Source: Kytococcus schroeteri
Lineage (GTDB): Bacteria > Actinomycetota > Actinomycetes > Actinomycetales > Dermatophilaceae
Reading direction: 5' to 3'
Length of the DNA: 64,000 bases
NCBI RefSeq assembly: GCF_042433515.1
Contig: NZ_JBHLVH010000002.1
Span: 62,001-126,000 of the forward strand
This document shows, piece by piece, positions 1-9,800 of this stretch. The notes under the pieces were generated by a model. It was given only the letters and a program-made list of their open reading frames with translations, was not told the origin of the DNA and did not search any database. How positions within the stretch are numbered: the first letter of the stretch is position 1; every line of letters starts with the position of its first letter. The position numbers and the translations under genes were made by a program.

Positions 1-944
1 CCCTGCCGCCGGACGTGGTGCTGGCCCACTGCGCCCCGCCCCGCGACGGCCAGCTGAGCCTGGGGCTGGAGACCAACATCATGCCCGCGGCCATCGAGGC
101 GTGCCGGGCCCGCGGCGGGCTGGTGGTGGCCGTGGTCAACCCGCGGATGCCGTACACCTACGGCGACGCGCAGGTGCCGGTGGAGCACGTGGACCTGGCC
201 CTGGAGGTGGACGCCCCGCTGGCCGCCCACGACGGCGCACCGGCCACGGACGAGGCGGGGCGCGTCATCGGCGAGCGCGTGGCGGCCCTCATCGGCGACG
301 GCGCCACGCTGCAGATGGGCATCGGTGCGGTGCCTGACTCCGTGCTGGCCAATCTCACCGGCCGCCGCGACCTGCGCATCTGGACCGAGATGTTCAGCGA
401 CGGCGTGCTCGAGCTGCACCGACAGGACGCCCTGGACCCGGAGGCGCCCATCACGTCGTCCTTCTGCTTCGGGTCCACCGAGCTCTACGACTGGGTGGAC
501 GGCAACCCGCAGGTGCGCATGCTCCGCACGGAGAAGACCAACGACCCGGGGCGCATCGCGCAGCAGCGGGCCATGACCTCCATCAACGCCGCCCTGGAGG
601 TGGACCTCTTCGGCCAGGCCAACGCCTCGCGCATCGACGCGCACATCCACTCGGGCTTCGGCGGGCAGACCGACTTCATCGTGGGCGCGCTGCACTCGGC
701 GGGCGGGCAGAGCTTCATCGGGCTGCGCTCATGGCACCCGCGGGCAGACGTGTCCACGGTGGTGCCGCTGCTCGACGAGCCGGTGACCAGCTTCCAGCAG
801 ACGGCCGTCGTCACCGAGCAGGGCGTGGCGCGGCTGTGGGGTCTCTCGGAGCGGGAGCAGGCGGCCGGCATCATCGAGAACGCGGCGCACCCCAGCGTGC
901 GCGAGGAGCTGTGGGAGGAGGCCCGCCACATGGGCCTGGCCTGA
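1..944 (+). CDS. Acetyl-CoA hydrolase/transferase, C-terminal part (5' end outside window)
   Basis: The reading frame is open from base 3, so the N-terminus is missing. The visible 313 residues match the acetyl-CoA hydrolase / 4-hydroxybutyrate CoA-transferase family. GDGATLQMGIGAVPD is the CoA-binding core. It is followed by WTEMFSDG, SSFCFGSTELYDW and, near the end, HSGFGGQTDFIVGA, the glycine-rich segment typical of the C-terminal domain. The family moves CoA between acetate and other short acids, or hydrolyses acetyl-CoA. Which substrate applies cannot be told from this fragment. It converges with the next gene across 35 bases, with no obvious terminator hairpin. Confidence 0.85.
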   Translation, partial: LPPDVVLAHCAPPRDGQLSLGLETNIMPAAIEACRARGGLVVAVVNPRMPYTYGDAQVPVEHVDLALEVDAPLAAHDGAPATDEAGRVIGERVAALIGDGATLQMGIGAVPDSVLANLTGRRDLRIWTEMFSDGVLELHRQDALDPEAPITSSFCFGSTELYDWVDGNPQVRMLRTEKTNDPGRIAQQRAMTSINAALEVDLFGQANASRIDAHIHSGFGGQTDFIVGALHSAGGQSFIGLRSWHPRADVSTVVPLLDEPVTSFQQTAVVTEQGVARLWGLSEREQAAGIIENAAHPSVREELWEEARHMGLA

Positions 945-979
945 GCACCGGCTCCCCGGGCCCGATGGGGGCGCGCCCC

Positions 980-1528
980 TCAGCGCGGGTGGATGCCCGC
1001 CTGTCGCGCAGCCACCCGCCACAGCTCCGATGCTGCGTCGGCCGCCTCGTCCTCGCGGGCGGGCACGTCCTCCAGCTCGCCCCGCTCGGCCTCCACGGCG
1101 CGGCCGAGCCCCCAGAGCAGCCGGTCCCACACCAGTCCCCGGGCCACGAGCGCCGCGGCCACGTCCTGCTGCGGCCCGTCCACCACCCCGGCGGGCAGGG
1201 CGTGCTGCACGGTGAGCACCGTCTGCCCGCCGTCACGGGTCAGGTCCGCGGCCACCCAGGAGGTCACCCCGTCCACCTCCAGGCTGCCGCGCCAGCCCTC
1301 GGGGTCCAGCAGCTCGTCGGCACGCGCACCGGTACTGGCCACGGCCTGCTGCCAGTGGGGCCACACCGTGCGCGGCACCCCGGGCACCACGCGAGAGAGG
1401 GAGAGCACCCAGCCCTCGCCCAGGGGCTCCACCCGACGGGTCACGGCGTCCACGTGCTGCACGGCATCCATGGCGGACATGGTCGCACCGGGTGGACATG
1501 GGTACACGTGTTGCATGTGCTCGTTCAT
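980..1528 (-). CDS. SRPBCC-like hypothetical protein
   Basis: This encodes up to 182 residues with no membrane segment or signal peptide. The pattern of an N-terminal strand containing DAVTRRVEPL, then VPRTVWPHW, then WVAADLTRDGGQTVLTVQHA resembles the START/SRPBCC (polyketide cyclase or AHSA1-type) lipid-binding fold, but the match is by pattern only. The start at 1528 has an AAGGA eight bases upstream. An internal ATG at 1480 is possible and would free the upstream DNA for the promoter of the divergent nuclease gene. No function can be assigned beyond a small-ligand-binding fold. Confidence 0.55.
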   Translation of the reverse strand: MNEHMQHVYPCPPGATMSAMDAVQHVDAVTRRVEPLGEGWVLSLSRVVPGVPRTVWPHWQQAVASTGARADELLDPEGWRGSLEVDGVTSWVAADLTRDGGQTVLTVQHALPAGVVDGPQQDVAAALVARGLVWDRLLWGLGRAVEAERGELEDVPAREDEAADAASELWRVAARQAGIHPR

Positions 1529-1537
1529 CTGTACTAT
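1511..1537 (+). promoter_or_regulatory. Candidate promoter for the HNH nuclease gene
   Basis: TTGCAT at 1511-1516 and TACTAT at 1532-1537 are separated by 15 bases, slightly short for a sigma70-type promoter. The boxes lie about 60 bases before the nuclease start. The site overlaps the 5' end of the divergent SRPBCC-like gene if that starts at 1528. Confidence 0.35.
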
Positions 1538-1596
1538 CCTTGGGTCAAGGGCACGGGCTTACCGCGCCGGGCGCACGAGGGTCACGGGGGGTGATC

Positions 1597-3135
1597 ATGG
1601 GGATCTCGCACACCACGGCAGGGCCGGGGGTGGATGCCGCGCGGCAGGCGGCGGACCGGGCGCGACCGTCGGTGGACGATGCACGTGCCGCCCTCGCGGA
1701 GGCCCACCGAGCCACCGACCAGTTGCTGCAGACCCTGTCGTCGCTCGCTCCCACCGCGCCGGGCGTGGACGCCGCAGCGCTGGGCTCCCTCTCGGCGGAG
1801 GTGAACCGAGCCGTCAACCGGTTGGAGTCCGCCCGTCTGCGGGTGGGGCACCTCATGGCGGGATGTCGCGAGCGCGGTGGTTCGACGCTGCTGGACGAGG
1901 GGCAGTTCTTCGCCCGGGACGGGCAGCGGGACCCGGCGGCTGCCCGCAAGGACGCCCACCTGGCCCGCGAGCTGGGCAACGGCCCCGTGGCGCCCGTGGG
2001 GCGAGAGAGCCTGGCCACGACGGGCAGGACGGCGGGTGACCCGGAGGTGCCGGACGATGCGGAGAGGATGGCCGCACGGAGGCGAACGCCTGCGGGGCGG
2101 GCGTTCGACGAAGGACTCATCAGCCGGCAGCACGTGGACGTCATCCTGGCGACGCTGCGCGAGCTCCCCGAGGACGTCACGGCAGCGGAACGCGAGGAGA
2201 TCGAGCGCGACCTGACCCGATCGGCCCATCGCCTCTCCCCGGCCTCGCTCCGGGCAGCGGGGCGGCGGGTGCTGGCGGCCGTGGGCCGCACCCGGCGACA
2301 GGTGGACGAGCACGAGAACGACCTGCTGCACCGTCAGGAGGAAGCCGCATGGCAGGCCACCCGGGCCACGATCACGCACCGCGCCGACGGCACCTCCGTG
2401 CTGCACGCCGTCCTGCCGACCCTCCAGGCCATGGCCCTGGAACGGGTGCTGCAGGCGATGGCGTCGCCGGCTCGTCGCACCCGTCCCGCCGCGGTGCTGG
2501 GGCGGTCGCGGACCGACGAGGAGTCCCGCGACCAGCAGCTGGACCTGTGGCACGAGCGGGGCCTGGCCCTGGCCGAGCTCGTCGAGCGGCTGCCGACCGA
2601 GCACCTGCACCAGAAGGTCGCCGCCACCGTCGTGGTCCACACCGACCTGGAGACCCTGCGGGGAGAGGCCGAACGGGCCGGGGTGACCGACAGCGCCCAC
2701 CGCCTCTCGGCAGGGGAGGTCCGGCGGATCGCGGCACAGGCCGGCATCGTCCCCAGCGTGCTGGGTGGCGAGAGCATGCCGCTGGACCTGGGGCGGCAAC
2801 GGCGCTTCTTCTCCGATGCGCAACGAGTGGCGCTCTCCCGGGTGTACGACGAGTGCGCCGCCGAGGGGTGTGATCGCCCGTTCGCCTGGTGTCAGGTGCA
2901 TCACGACCAGCCGTGGGCAGCCCGACGCGGGTCACCCGGCGACCGGGGTGGCGACAGGTCGCCGCGGGGTGGGCCACCGACCGGCAGGTCGCCGCGGGGG
3001 TCGACGGACCTGGCCAATGCCATCCCCCTGTGCGGCCGGCACAACCGCATGGTGGAGCACCCCGGGGTGCAGCACACCGTGACGCGCGACGCGTCCGGTC
3101 GGGCGACCGTGCACCTGACCCGGGGGACGCGGTGA
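1597..3135 (+). CDS. DUF222/HNH endonuclease family protein
   Basis: This 512-residue protein has the usual layout of the actinobacterial multicopy DUF222-HNH family: a long helical DUF222 region (about residues 60-400) and a C-terminal HNH nuclease motif. The nuclease motif shows CAAEGCDRP, then CQVHHDQPWAA, then LANAIPLCGRHNRMVEH. The metal and catalytic residues (HH pair, Asn, Cys and HN) are present. Unusually, a basic, Gly/Pro/Arg/Ser-rich insertion of about 30 residues with an internal duplication separates the HH pair from LANAIPLC. The ATG at 1597 was chosen because GGGGGG precedes it; GTG at 1591 is an alternative. The biological role of this family is not established. Confidence 0.85.
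   Translation: MGISHTTAGPGVDAARQAADRARPSVDDARAALAEAHRATDQLLQTLSSLAPTAPGVDAAALGSLSAEVNRAVNRLESARLRVGHLMAGCRERGGSTLLDEGQFFARDGQRDPAAARKDAHLARELGNGPVAPVGRESLATTGRTAGDPEVPDDAERMAARRRTPAGRAFDEGLISRQHVDVILATLRELPEDVTAAEREEIERDLTRSAHRLSPASLRAAGRRVLAAVGRTRRQVDEHENDLLHRQEEAAWQATRATITHRADGTSVLHAVLPTLQAMALERVLQAMASPARRTRPAAVLGRSRTDEESRDQQLDLWHERGLALAELVERLPTEHLHQKVAATVVVHTDLETLRGEAERAGVTDSAHRLSAGEVRRIAAQAGIVPSVLGGESMPLDLGRQRRFFSDAQRVALSRVYDECAAEGCDRPFAWCQVHHDQPWAARRGSPGDRGGDRSPRGGPPTGRSPRGSTDLANAIPLCGRHNRMVEHPGVQHTVTRDASGRATVHLTRGTR
2955..2999 (+). repeat. In-frame 15-bp direct repeat, period 30 bp, in the HNH insertion
   Basis: CAGGTCGCCGCGGGG occurs at 2955-2969 and again at 2985-2999. The 30-base period equals ten codons, so the reading frame is kept. 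It encodes RSPRG twice inside the extra loop of the HNH domain. Confidence 0.85.
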
Positions 3136-3278
3136 GTGCCCTGCCGCCGGTGGACGTCACGGGGGTGGACGTCATGGCGGTGGCGAACCCCCTGCGATGC
3201 CGGTCGTGGCCAGATCGTGCCGTGCCAAGTCGTGTTGTGGGGCGCGGTCCGGGACCGTGGACCTGCGAGACTCGCGGC

Positions 3279-5174
3279 ATGGCCGAGCCGACCCCGCACA
3301 CGCCCCTGACCGACCTGCTGGTCCGCGTGCACGACCACTTCCTGCCCCATACCGAGGGGGAGGTGGCTGCGTTCGCGCAGGCGGTCGGCGGGGTGGACGC
3401 CGACGACTTCGGCCTGGCCCTGACCACCGTGGACGGCCACACCTACTCGGTGGGCCAGGACGAGCGGTCCTTCGCCATCCAGTCCATCTCCAAGGCGTTC
3501 ACCTACGCCATCGCGCTCACCGACTCCGGGTTCGAGGCGGTGGACGCCGTCATCGACGTGGAGCCCTCCGGCGAGGCGTTCAACGAGATCTCCCTGCAGG
3601 AGGGCACCGGGCGGCCGTCCAACGCCCTCATCAACGCCGGCGCCATCGCCGCCACCTCGCTGGTGGCCGGCTCGTCCTCCAACCCGCACGACGAGGGCTC
3701 GGTGGCCCGGGGCGACACGCGCCGCGACCGCCTGGTGCGCGGCTACTCCCGCATGGCCGGACGCGCGCTGGAGGTGGACGAGGAGGTGCTGGCCTTCGAG
3801 CGGGAGGACGGCGACCGCAACCTGGCCCTGGCCCACCTCATGCGCAGCTTCGACCTGGTCACCGAGGCCCCCGAGGCCGTGGCCGACGACTACTTCGCTG
3901 CCTGCTCCATCCTCGTGACCGTCCGCGACCTCTCGATGATGGCGGCGTTGTTGGCCACCGGCGGCGTGCACCCGCAGACCGGCGAGCGCGTGCTCGACGA
4001 GGCCGTGGTGGAGCGCGTGCTGGGCGTCATGAGCACCTGCGGCATGTACGACGACGCCGGCGAGTGGATGGTGCGCGTGGGTCTGCCGGCCAAGTCCGGG
4101 GTGGGCGGCGGCATCCTCGTGGTGGTGCCCGGGCAGGCCGGGTTCGCGGTGTACTCCCCGCGGCTGGACCGCCACGGCAACTCCGAGCGGGGCGTGCTGG
4201 CCTGCGAGGCACTCTCGGCCCAGCTGGACCTGCACCTCATGCACGGCGTGCGCGAGCCCCACTCGGCGGTGCGCGTGACCTACCCGGTGACGGCGGTGCC
4301 CAGCGGGGTGCGCCGCCCGCCGGCGGCCGCCACCGTGCTCGAGCGCGTGGGCCACCGGGGGCGCGTCATCGAGGTGCAGGGGGCGCTCACCTTCGGGGCC
4401 GCGGAGTCGGTGATGCGGGAGCTCTGCTCGCTGCAGGAGGTCGATGCGGTGCTGCTGGACGTCCGGCGCGTCACCGTGGTGCCGCAGTTCGCCCGGGAGG
4501 GGCTGGCCGCCGTGGCGCGTGGCATGGCCGATGCCGGGCGCGTGCTGGTGCTCGTGGACGACCCGGACCGCGGCCTGGCGGGCGACGCGGTGCGGGTGGT
4601 GGCGCGGCGCCGCGTCGGCGTCGAGGCGGTGGAGAACCTGCTGCTGGAGCGGCACGGTGGACCCGGCCTGGACCTCGAGGAGGTGGAGGTGGGCGACGTG
4701 GGCGTCGTCTCCACCCTCGACGCCGCCGACGCCAAGGCCCTGCACGCCCGCATGGAGTCGCGCCACTACGCCGCCGGGGAGGTGGTGATCCGCGAGGGCG
4801 ACCCCTTCGTGGGCATCCACCTCATCACCAGCGGCACCGTGGAGACCACCTCCGGGGCGGCCGGGGCGGCCGGCGACGAGCAGGACGTGGCCGACCCCAC
4901 CACGCGCGGCCCGGAGCTGCGGCGGCTGGCGGTGCTGGGCCCGGGCCACAGCTTCGGCGAGTTCGGCCTGGTGGGCGACGGCCGGCACGCGGCCACGGTG
5001 ACCGCCCGCGAGGAGCTGCAGACCTGGCTGCTCTCCCCGGAGGTCCTGCGCCAGCTGGAGGTGGAGGACTCCGGCCTGGCCCTGCGGCTCTGGCAGGCCA
5101 TCACCCGGGAGGCCTTCACCCGCGTGCGCGCACAGATGGAGGAGCTGGCGGCCGCCGCCGCCCACGCCGGCTGA
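3279..5174 (+). CDS. glsA: Glutaminase fused to STAS and cyclic-nucleotide-binding domains
   Basis: This 631-residue fusion has three modules. Residues 1 to about 325 are a serine-dependent glutaminase (L-glutamine to glutamate plus ammonia). The family's S-x-x-K nucleophile motif is SISK (S69, K72), and NALINAGAIA follows. Residues of about 355-460 look like a STAS domain (GRVIEVQGALTF, AVLLDVRRV). Residues of about 485-620 are a Crp-type cNMP-binding domain (YAAGEVVIREGDPFVGI, HSFGEFGLVG). Ordinary GlsA enzymes are about 310 residues. Inference: the C-terminal part senses a nucleotide or a protein partner and adjusts activity. The ATG at 3279 fits the N-terminus of the family. The gene stands alone and converges with the hydrolase downstream. 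Confidence 0.88.
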   Translation: MAEPTPHTPLTDLLVRVHDHFLPHTEGEVAAFAQAVGGVDADDFGLALTTVDGHTYSVGQDERSFAIQSISKAFTYAIALTDSGFEAVDAVIDVEPSGEAFNEISLQEGTGRPSNALINAGAIAATSLVAGSSSNPHDEGSVARGDTRRDRLVRGYSRMAGRALEVDEEVLAFEREDGDRNLALAHLMRSFDLVTEAPEAVADDYFAACSILVTVRDLSMMAALLATGGVHPQTGERVLDEAVVERVLGVMSTCGMYDDAGEWMVRVGLPAKSGVGGGILVVVPGQAGFAVYSPRLDRHGNSERGVLACEALSAQLDLHLMHGVREPHSAVRVTYPVTAVPSGVRRPPAAATVLERVGHRGRVIEVQGALTFGAAESVMRELCSLQEVDAVLLDVRRVTVVPQFAREGLAAVARGMADAGRVLVLVDDPDRGLAGDAVRVVARRRVGVEAVENLLLERHGGPGLDLEEVEVGDVGVVSTLDAADAKALHARMESRHYAAGEVVIREGDPFVGIHLITSGTVETTSGAAGAAGDEQDVADPTTRGPELRRLAVLGPGHSFGEFGLVGDGRHAATVTAREELQTWLLSPEVLRQLEVEDSGLALRLWQAITREAFTRVRAQMEELAAAAAHAG

Positions 5175-5182
5175 CGGGCACC

Positions 5183-6049
5183 TCAGCCCCAGCCGGTCTC
5201 CCCAGGCACCGGGCCAGCGGCCACCGCGGCGCGCACCATCGCGGCCAACCGGGTGGGCTGGTCGCGCATCACCAGGTGGCCGCTGTCGGGCACCACCACG
5301 GTGCGGATGCGGGGCAGCGGCTCCCCGGGGCGGGTCCGCCGCAGCTCCACCCGGTGCCGCTGGGCGAGGTGGCGCTGCCGCCGCACCCACCGCCGCGAAC
5401 CGGGCTCCCACGGGCGGGCGGCCACCACCAGCACCATCGGCACCGCAGGCAGGGGAAGCGCCCGGCGCAGCCGCAGCAGCTCGGCGGCCATGCGGGTGTA
5501 CCCGGCGTCCTCCAGCAAGGCGGACCGCACCCGGCGCCCCACCAGGGGCAGCCAGCCCAGCCCGGCCGCCAGGGCGTGGCGCAGGTCGTCCTCCACGGGC
5601 CACCGGAGGCGTGGGTCCTCCTCCACGGAGCCGTCCACGGCCACGAGCCCGGCCACCCGGTGCGGGTCGCTGCGCAGGTACGCCTCGGCCATGAAGCGCG
5701 CCATCGAGTGCGCCACGAGCCACACCCGCGCGGGGTCGGGCACCACCTCGTGCACCACCCGGCGCAGGTGGGCCACCTCGTCGTGGAGGTGCGGCTCGGC
5801 CACCCGCTCGGCACGGGCCCGCCCCAGCCCCGGCCGGTCGTAGCGCACCACACGGTGGTCGCGGGCCAGGTCGGCCGCCACCTCGTCCCACGCCTCAGCG
5901 CCCATGCCGAGGCCCGGCATCAGCACCACCCACGGCCCGTGCTCCCCCTGCACCTCCGCGGCCAGGTCCGTGGCACGGGGTCCGGTGTCGCGGGCTCCCC
6001 TCACGCGGCCAGCCCGTTCCTGACGCCGTGCGGCGCGCCACCTCTCCAT
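5183..6049 (-). CDS. Alpha/beta-hydrolase fold protein
   Basis: This 288-residue alpha/beta hydrolase shows an oxyanion-hole stretch (VVLMPGLGMGAEAW), the strand-turn YDRPGLGRA, a nucleophile elbow AHSMA around VAHSMARFMAEAYL, an acid-bearing loop (VDGSVEEDP) and a catalytic-His region (VPDSGHLVMRDQP). The elbow departs from the common G-x-S-x-G because both glycines are alanine, which may change the substrate or weaken catalysis. It is the last gene of a minus-strand run after lysX and a membrane protein, ten bases behind the latter. The substrate is unknown. The start may lie downstream, since the first 30 residues are basic and poorly conserved-looking. Confidence 0.75.
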   Translation of the reverse strand: MERWRAARRQERAGRVRGARDTGPRATDLAAEVQGEHGPWVVLMPGLGMGAEAWDEVAADLARDHRVVRYDRPGLGRARAERVAEPHLHDEVAHLRRVVHEVVPDPARVWLVAHSMARFMAEAYLRSDPHRVAGLVAVDGSVEEDPRLRWPVEDDLRHALAAGLGWLPLVGRRVRSALLEDAGYTRMAAELLRLRRALPLPAVPMVLVVAARPWEPGSRRWVRRQRHLAQRHRVELRRTRPGEPLPRIRTVVVPDSGHLVMRDQPTRLAAMVRAAVAAGPVPGETGWG

Positions 6050-6059
6050 GGCACCAGTG

Positions 6060-6812
6060 TCACCCCTGCCCGGGACCCCCGCCCGCCCGATCGTCCTCGA
6101 CCCACCACCGGCCGGCCCCCCAGCCCGTCCCGACGGCGAACACCACCCACCACGCCACGGTCCCCAGCAGCTGCACCCGCTGCGCCAGCCCGGGCACCGT
6201 GAGCACCTCGCCCACGCGCGCGGCCCCCGGTGCCAGGCAGGCGAGCTGCCAGCCCAGGGTCGCCAGCATCACGCCCACCAGCACCAGCAGCACCCGTGCC
6301 CCGGGACGGCCCCGGCGCAGCGCCGCCAGGGACAGCGCGGCCGCGGCCACTCCCAGCGCCGTCCCGGCCACCGACGAGCTCACCGAGTGCGCGGTGTGCG
6401 TCCACGGCAGCGTCCCCGCCTGCTCGGCGGCCAGGCAGGCGGCGTCCACCGTGCTGGCACAGGCCATGGGCAGCAGCGCATCGGCCACTGTGGCCGCCCC
6501 GAACACCCCGGCGGCCACCACACCCAGACCACGCAGGTCACGTCGCAGTCCGCCCCGGCGAGCCACCAGCCCGACCCAGAGCACCATCAGCGCCCCCGCC
6601 AGCACGTCGCCGGCCCGGACGAACCAGGCGTGGGGCTGGTCCTGCGCCCCCAGCTCGCTGGTCCAGCTGTGCCACGGCGACAGGTCCGAGAACGGCCCGG
6701 CCACCAGCCAGGACGACCAGGCCGCCATCGCCAGCAGGGGCAGCCCGGCCGCCCACCACGGCACGGCGCGGTGCCCCCCACCCGATGCGGGCACCCGGCG
6801 CGCGCCGCTCAC
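6060..6812 (-). CDS. DUF998-like multi-pass membrane protein
   Basis: This 250-residue protein is almost entirely hydrophobic helices, about six of them. They include WWAAGLPLLAMAAWSSWLVA, GDVLAGALMVLWVGLVA and VQLLGTVAWWVVFAVGTGW. The pattern of a first helix followed by a loop with LSPWHSWTSELGAQ and a conserved-looking HTAHSVSS segment resembles DUF998. Its GTG start overlaps the lysX stop by four bases (GTGA at 6812-6809), so it is probably translated with lysX. Inference: it may act with LysX in membrane lipid handling. There is no direct evidence of activity. Confidence 0.7.
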   Translation of the reverse strand: MSGARRVPASGGGHRAVPWWAAGLPLLAMAAWSSWLVAGPFSDLSPWHSWTSELGAQDQPHAWFVRAGDVLAGALMVLWVGLVARRGGLRRDLRGLGVVAAGVFGAATVADALLPMACASTVDAACLAAEQAGTLPWTHTAHSVSSSVAGTALGVAAAALSLAALRRGRPGARVLLVLVGVMLATLGWQLACLAPGAARVGEVLTVPGLAQRVQLLGTVAWWVVFAVGTGWGAGRWWVEDDRAGGGPGQG

Positions 6813-9800
6813 TCGCGGCCCGCGGGTCGCACCAGGGGGAAGGCCAACGTCTCGCGCACGGTGCGGCCGGTCACCAGCATCACCACGCGGTCCACGCCCA
6901 GCCCCAGGCCGCCGGTGGGCGGCATGCCGTACTCCAGGGCCTGCAGGAAGTCCTCGTCCAGGCTCATGGCCTCCGGGTCGCCGGCGGCCGCGGCCACCGA
7001 CTGGGCTGTCAGACGGGCCCGCTGCTCCAGCGGGTCGGTCAGCTCGGAGTAGGCGGTGCCCAGCTCCATGCCGAAGGCCACGAGGTCCCACCGCTCGGCC
7101 ACACCCGGGGTGGACCGGTGCCCGCGGGACAGCGGCGAGACCGAGTTCGGGAAGTCGCAGTAGAAGGTGGGCCGCACGGTGGACCCCTCCACCAGCTCCT
7201 CGTAGAGCTCCAGGGCCACCTCGCCGGCATCCAGGTCGGGGCGCACCTCCACCCCGGCCCGTCGGGCGGCCTGGTGCATCTCGGCGGCGGTGCTCTGCGG
7301 CCCCACCGGCTGCCCACCCAGGGCCACCAGTTTCTCGGAGACCGCGTCGTGCAGGGTCACCACCGGCCACTCGCCGGAGAGGTCCACCATCGTGCCGTCG
7401 GGGCCGGGCACCTCGCACCGCCCGTGCACGGCCACCGCGGCGGCCTGCACCAGCTCGCGGGTGGTGTCCATCATCGAGCGGTAGTCCTCGTGCGCGGCGT
7501 AGGCCTCCAGCAGCGTGAACTCCGGGTTGTGGGTGGCGTCCACGCCCTCGTTGCGGAACGCCCGGCCCATCTCGAACACCCGGTCCACGCCACCCACGCA
7601 GAGCCGCTTGAGGTACAGCTCGGGCGCGATCCGCAGGAAGAGGTCCATGGAGTAGGCGTTGATGCGGGTGGCGAAGGGCCGCGCGTTGGCCCCGCCGTGC
7701 ACGGTCTGCAGCACCGGCGTCTCCACCTCCAGGTAGCCGCGGTCCTGCAGACCCTCGCGCAGGGCGCGCACCACGGCCGACCGTGCCCGCAGGGTGTCGC
7801 GGGCCTCCTGCGAGACGGCCAGGTCCACGTGGCGCTGGCGCACCTTCGCCTCGGGGTCCACCAGGCCGGTGCGCACCGGCGGCAGCGGGTGCAGGCACTT
7901 GGCCTCCATCCGCCAGCTGTGGGCCAGCAGGCTCGGCTCGCCGCTGCGGGAGGCGCCGCGCACGCCCTCGAAGGCCACGAGGTCGCCCACGTCCACCAGC
8001 ACCATGAAGTCGCGGTGGTCCTGTGCGCTGAGGTGCTGGCGCTCCAGCACCACCTGCAGGTCGCCCTGCCCGTCACGCAGGCGCACGAAGCGCACGCCGC
8101 CCAGGTCGCGGACCGCCAGCACGCGCCCGGCCACGGACACGCGCTCGCCCTCCCCGGCGGCCAGGGCCTGCGCGGTGGTGTGCGTCGGACGCTCGGCCAC
8201 CGGCCACGGCTCGCGCCCGGCCTCGCGGGCGGCCTCCGCGGCGGCGATGCGCACACGGGTCTGCTCCGGCAGGCGGGCCCGGCGCGCGGACACCAGGTCG
8301 GTGTCCCCGGCCCACTCCTGCAGCTGCTCGGGGGTGGGGGCGGTCACCGGCACCACCGCGTAGGCGGCCGCACGCCGGCCACCGGTGGCGTGCCGACGGC
8401 CCCAGGCGGGCAGGAAGCCCTCGGCGCGCGCCGTCGCCAGCCCGATGCGGGCCAGCTGCTCGGCCTCGGCGTAGCAGACGTACCGGCGGTTCCACTCCGG
8501 CCGGTACCGCTGGTTGGCGGTGTAGAGCGACTCGATCTGCCAGAACCGGGAGGCCCGGCGCAGCAGCCAGCGTTGCATGCGCGTCACCGGGCCGGCCCCC
8601 AGGGTCTCGCCCTCGGCGAAGACCGAGCGGAAGACGGCGAAGTTCAGGCTGAGGCGGCGCACGCCCACGCTCTCGCGCTGGCGGCACAGCTCGGCCACCA
8701 TCGTCTCGGTGACGCCGTTGGGCGCGTCCGGGGAGCGGCGCATGAGGTCCAGCGACGCCCCGGTGGGGCCCCACGGCACGAAGGACAGCAGTCCCACGAG
8801 GTCGCCCTCGGCGTCCACGGCCTCCACCAGCACGCACCGTCCGTCGGCCGGGTCGCCCAGGCGCCCGAGCGCCATCGAGAAGCCACGCTCTGGGGCGTCC
8901 CCGCGCCAGGCCTCGGCGGCACGCACCAGGCCCGGCCACTCGGAGGGGTCCACCTGCTCGTGGCGGCGCACGCGCACCTCCACGCCGGCCCGCCGCACGC
9001 GGCGTACCGCCTGGCGCACCGGGGCCATCTCCGGGCCGTTGAGGGAGAAGGCGTCGGCGTCCAGCACCGCCTCGTCGCCCAGCGAGATGACACCCATGCC
9101 CCAGTCGGCGAAGGCCCGCGCCCCCGCGTCGGAGACGCCCACCGCCGCCGGCGCCCACCCGAAGCGCCGCGAGACGGCCAGCCAGTTGTGCACGGCGCTG
9201 CCCCACGACTGCGGGTCGCCCAGCGGGTCGCCCGAGGCCAGGCTCACGCCCTGCTCCACCCGGTAGGCCACGGCGGCCCGTCCGTCGCTGGAGAAGATCA
9301 CGGCCTTGTCGTCGCGCGTGGCGAAGTAGCCCAACGAGTCCTGCGCCCCGTAGCGCTCCAGGAGCGCCCGCACCGCCGCCTGCTCCTGGGCGTCCTGGGT
9401 GTTGTGGGAGGTGGCGCTGCGCAGCAGCACCAGCAGCGTGCCCACCAGCACCGCCGACCCCATGAGCGACAGGATGCCGGTCACCCAGACCGGGGGCGCG
9501 TGGGACGCGTCCGCCGCAAGACCGCCGTCCAGGCCGGTGACGTGGTCGACCGCCCACGCGAGCCGGCGGTGGTGGGGCAGGTCACCGGGCTGCAGCCGCA
9601 CCAGCAGCCACCCCAGCAGGATGGCCGACAGGGTGCCCAGCACCATGAACGCCGCCGCGGAGGGCCAGGCGTCGCTCCGGACCCGCGCGCAGAACTGGCG
9701 GTAGGAGGCCACAGCCACCCCCAGCCACGTGAGGTGCAGAAGGCTGGCGGCCACGGCGTGCCAGGACTGGCCCTCCAGCAGGCTGAACACGTCACCCTCG

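Noticed and set aside
1597..3135. Mobile element or intein-homing context for the HNH nuclease
   Set aside because: No transposase, terminal repeats, intein motifs or target duplication are visible; the gene is a free-standing DUF222-HNH family member.
3149..3177. Two copies of GGTGGACGTCAYGG with a 15-base period upstream of the glutaminase
   Set aside because: The repeat is short, GC-rich and only two copies, so chance is a reasonable explanation.
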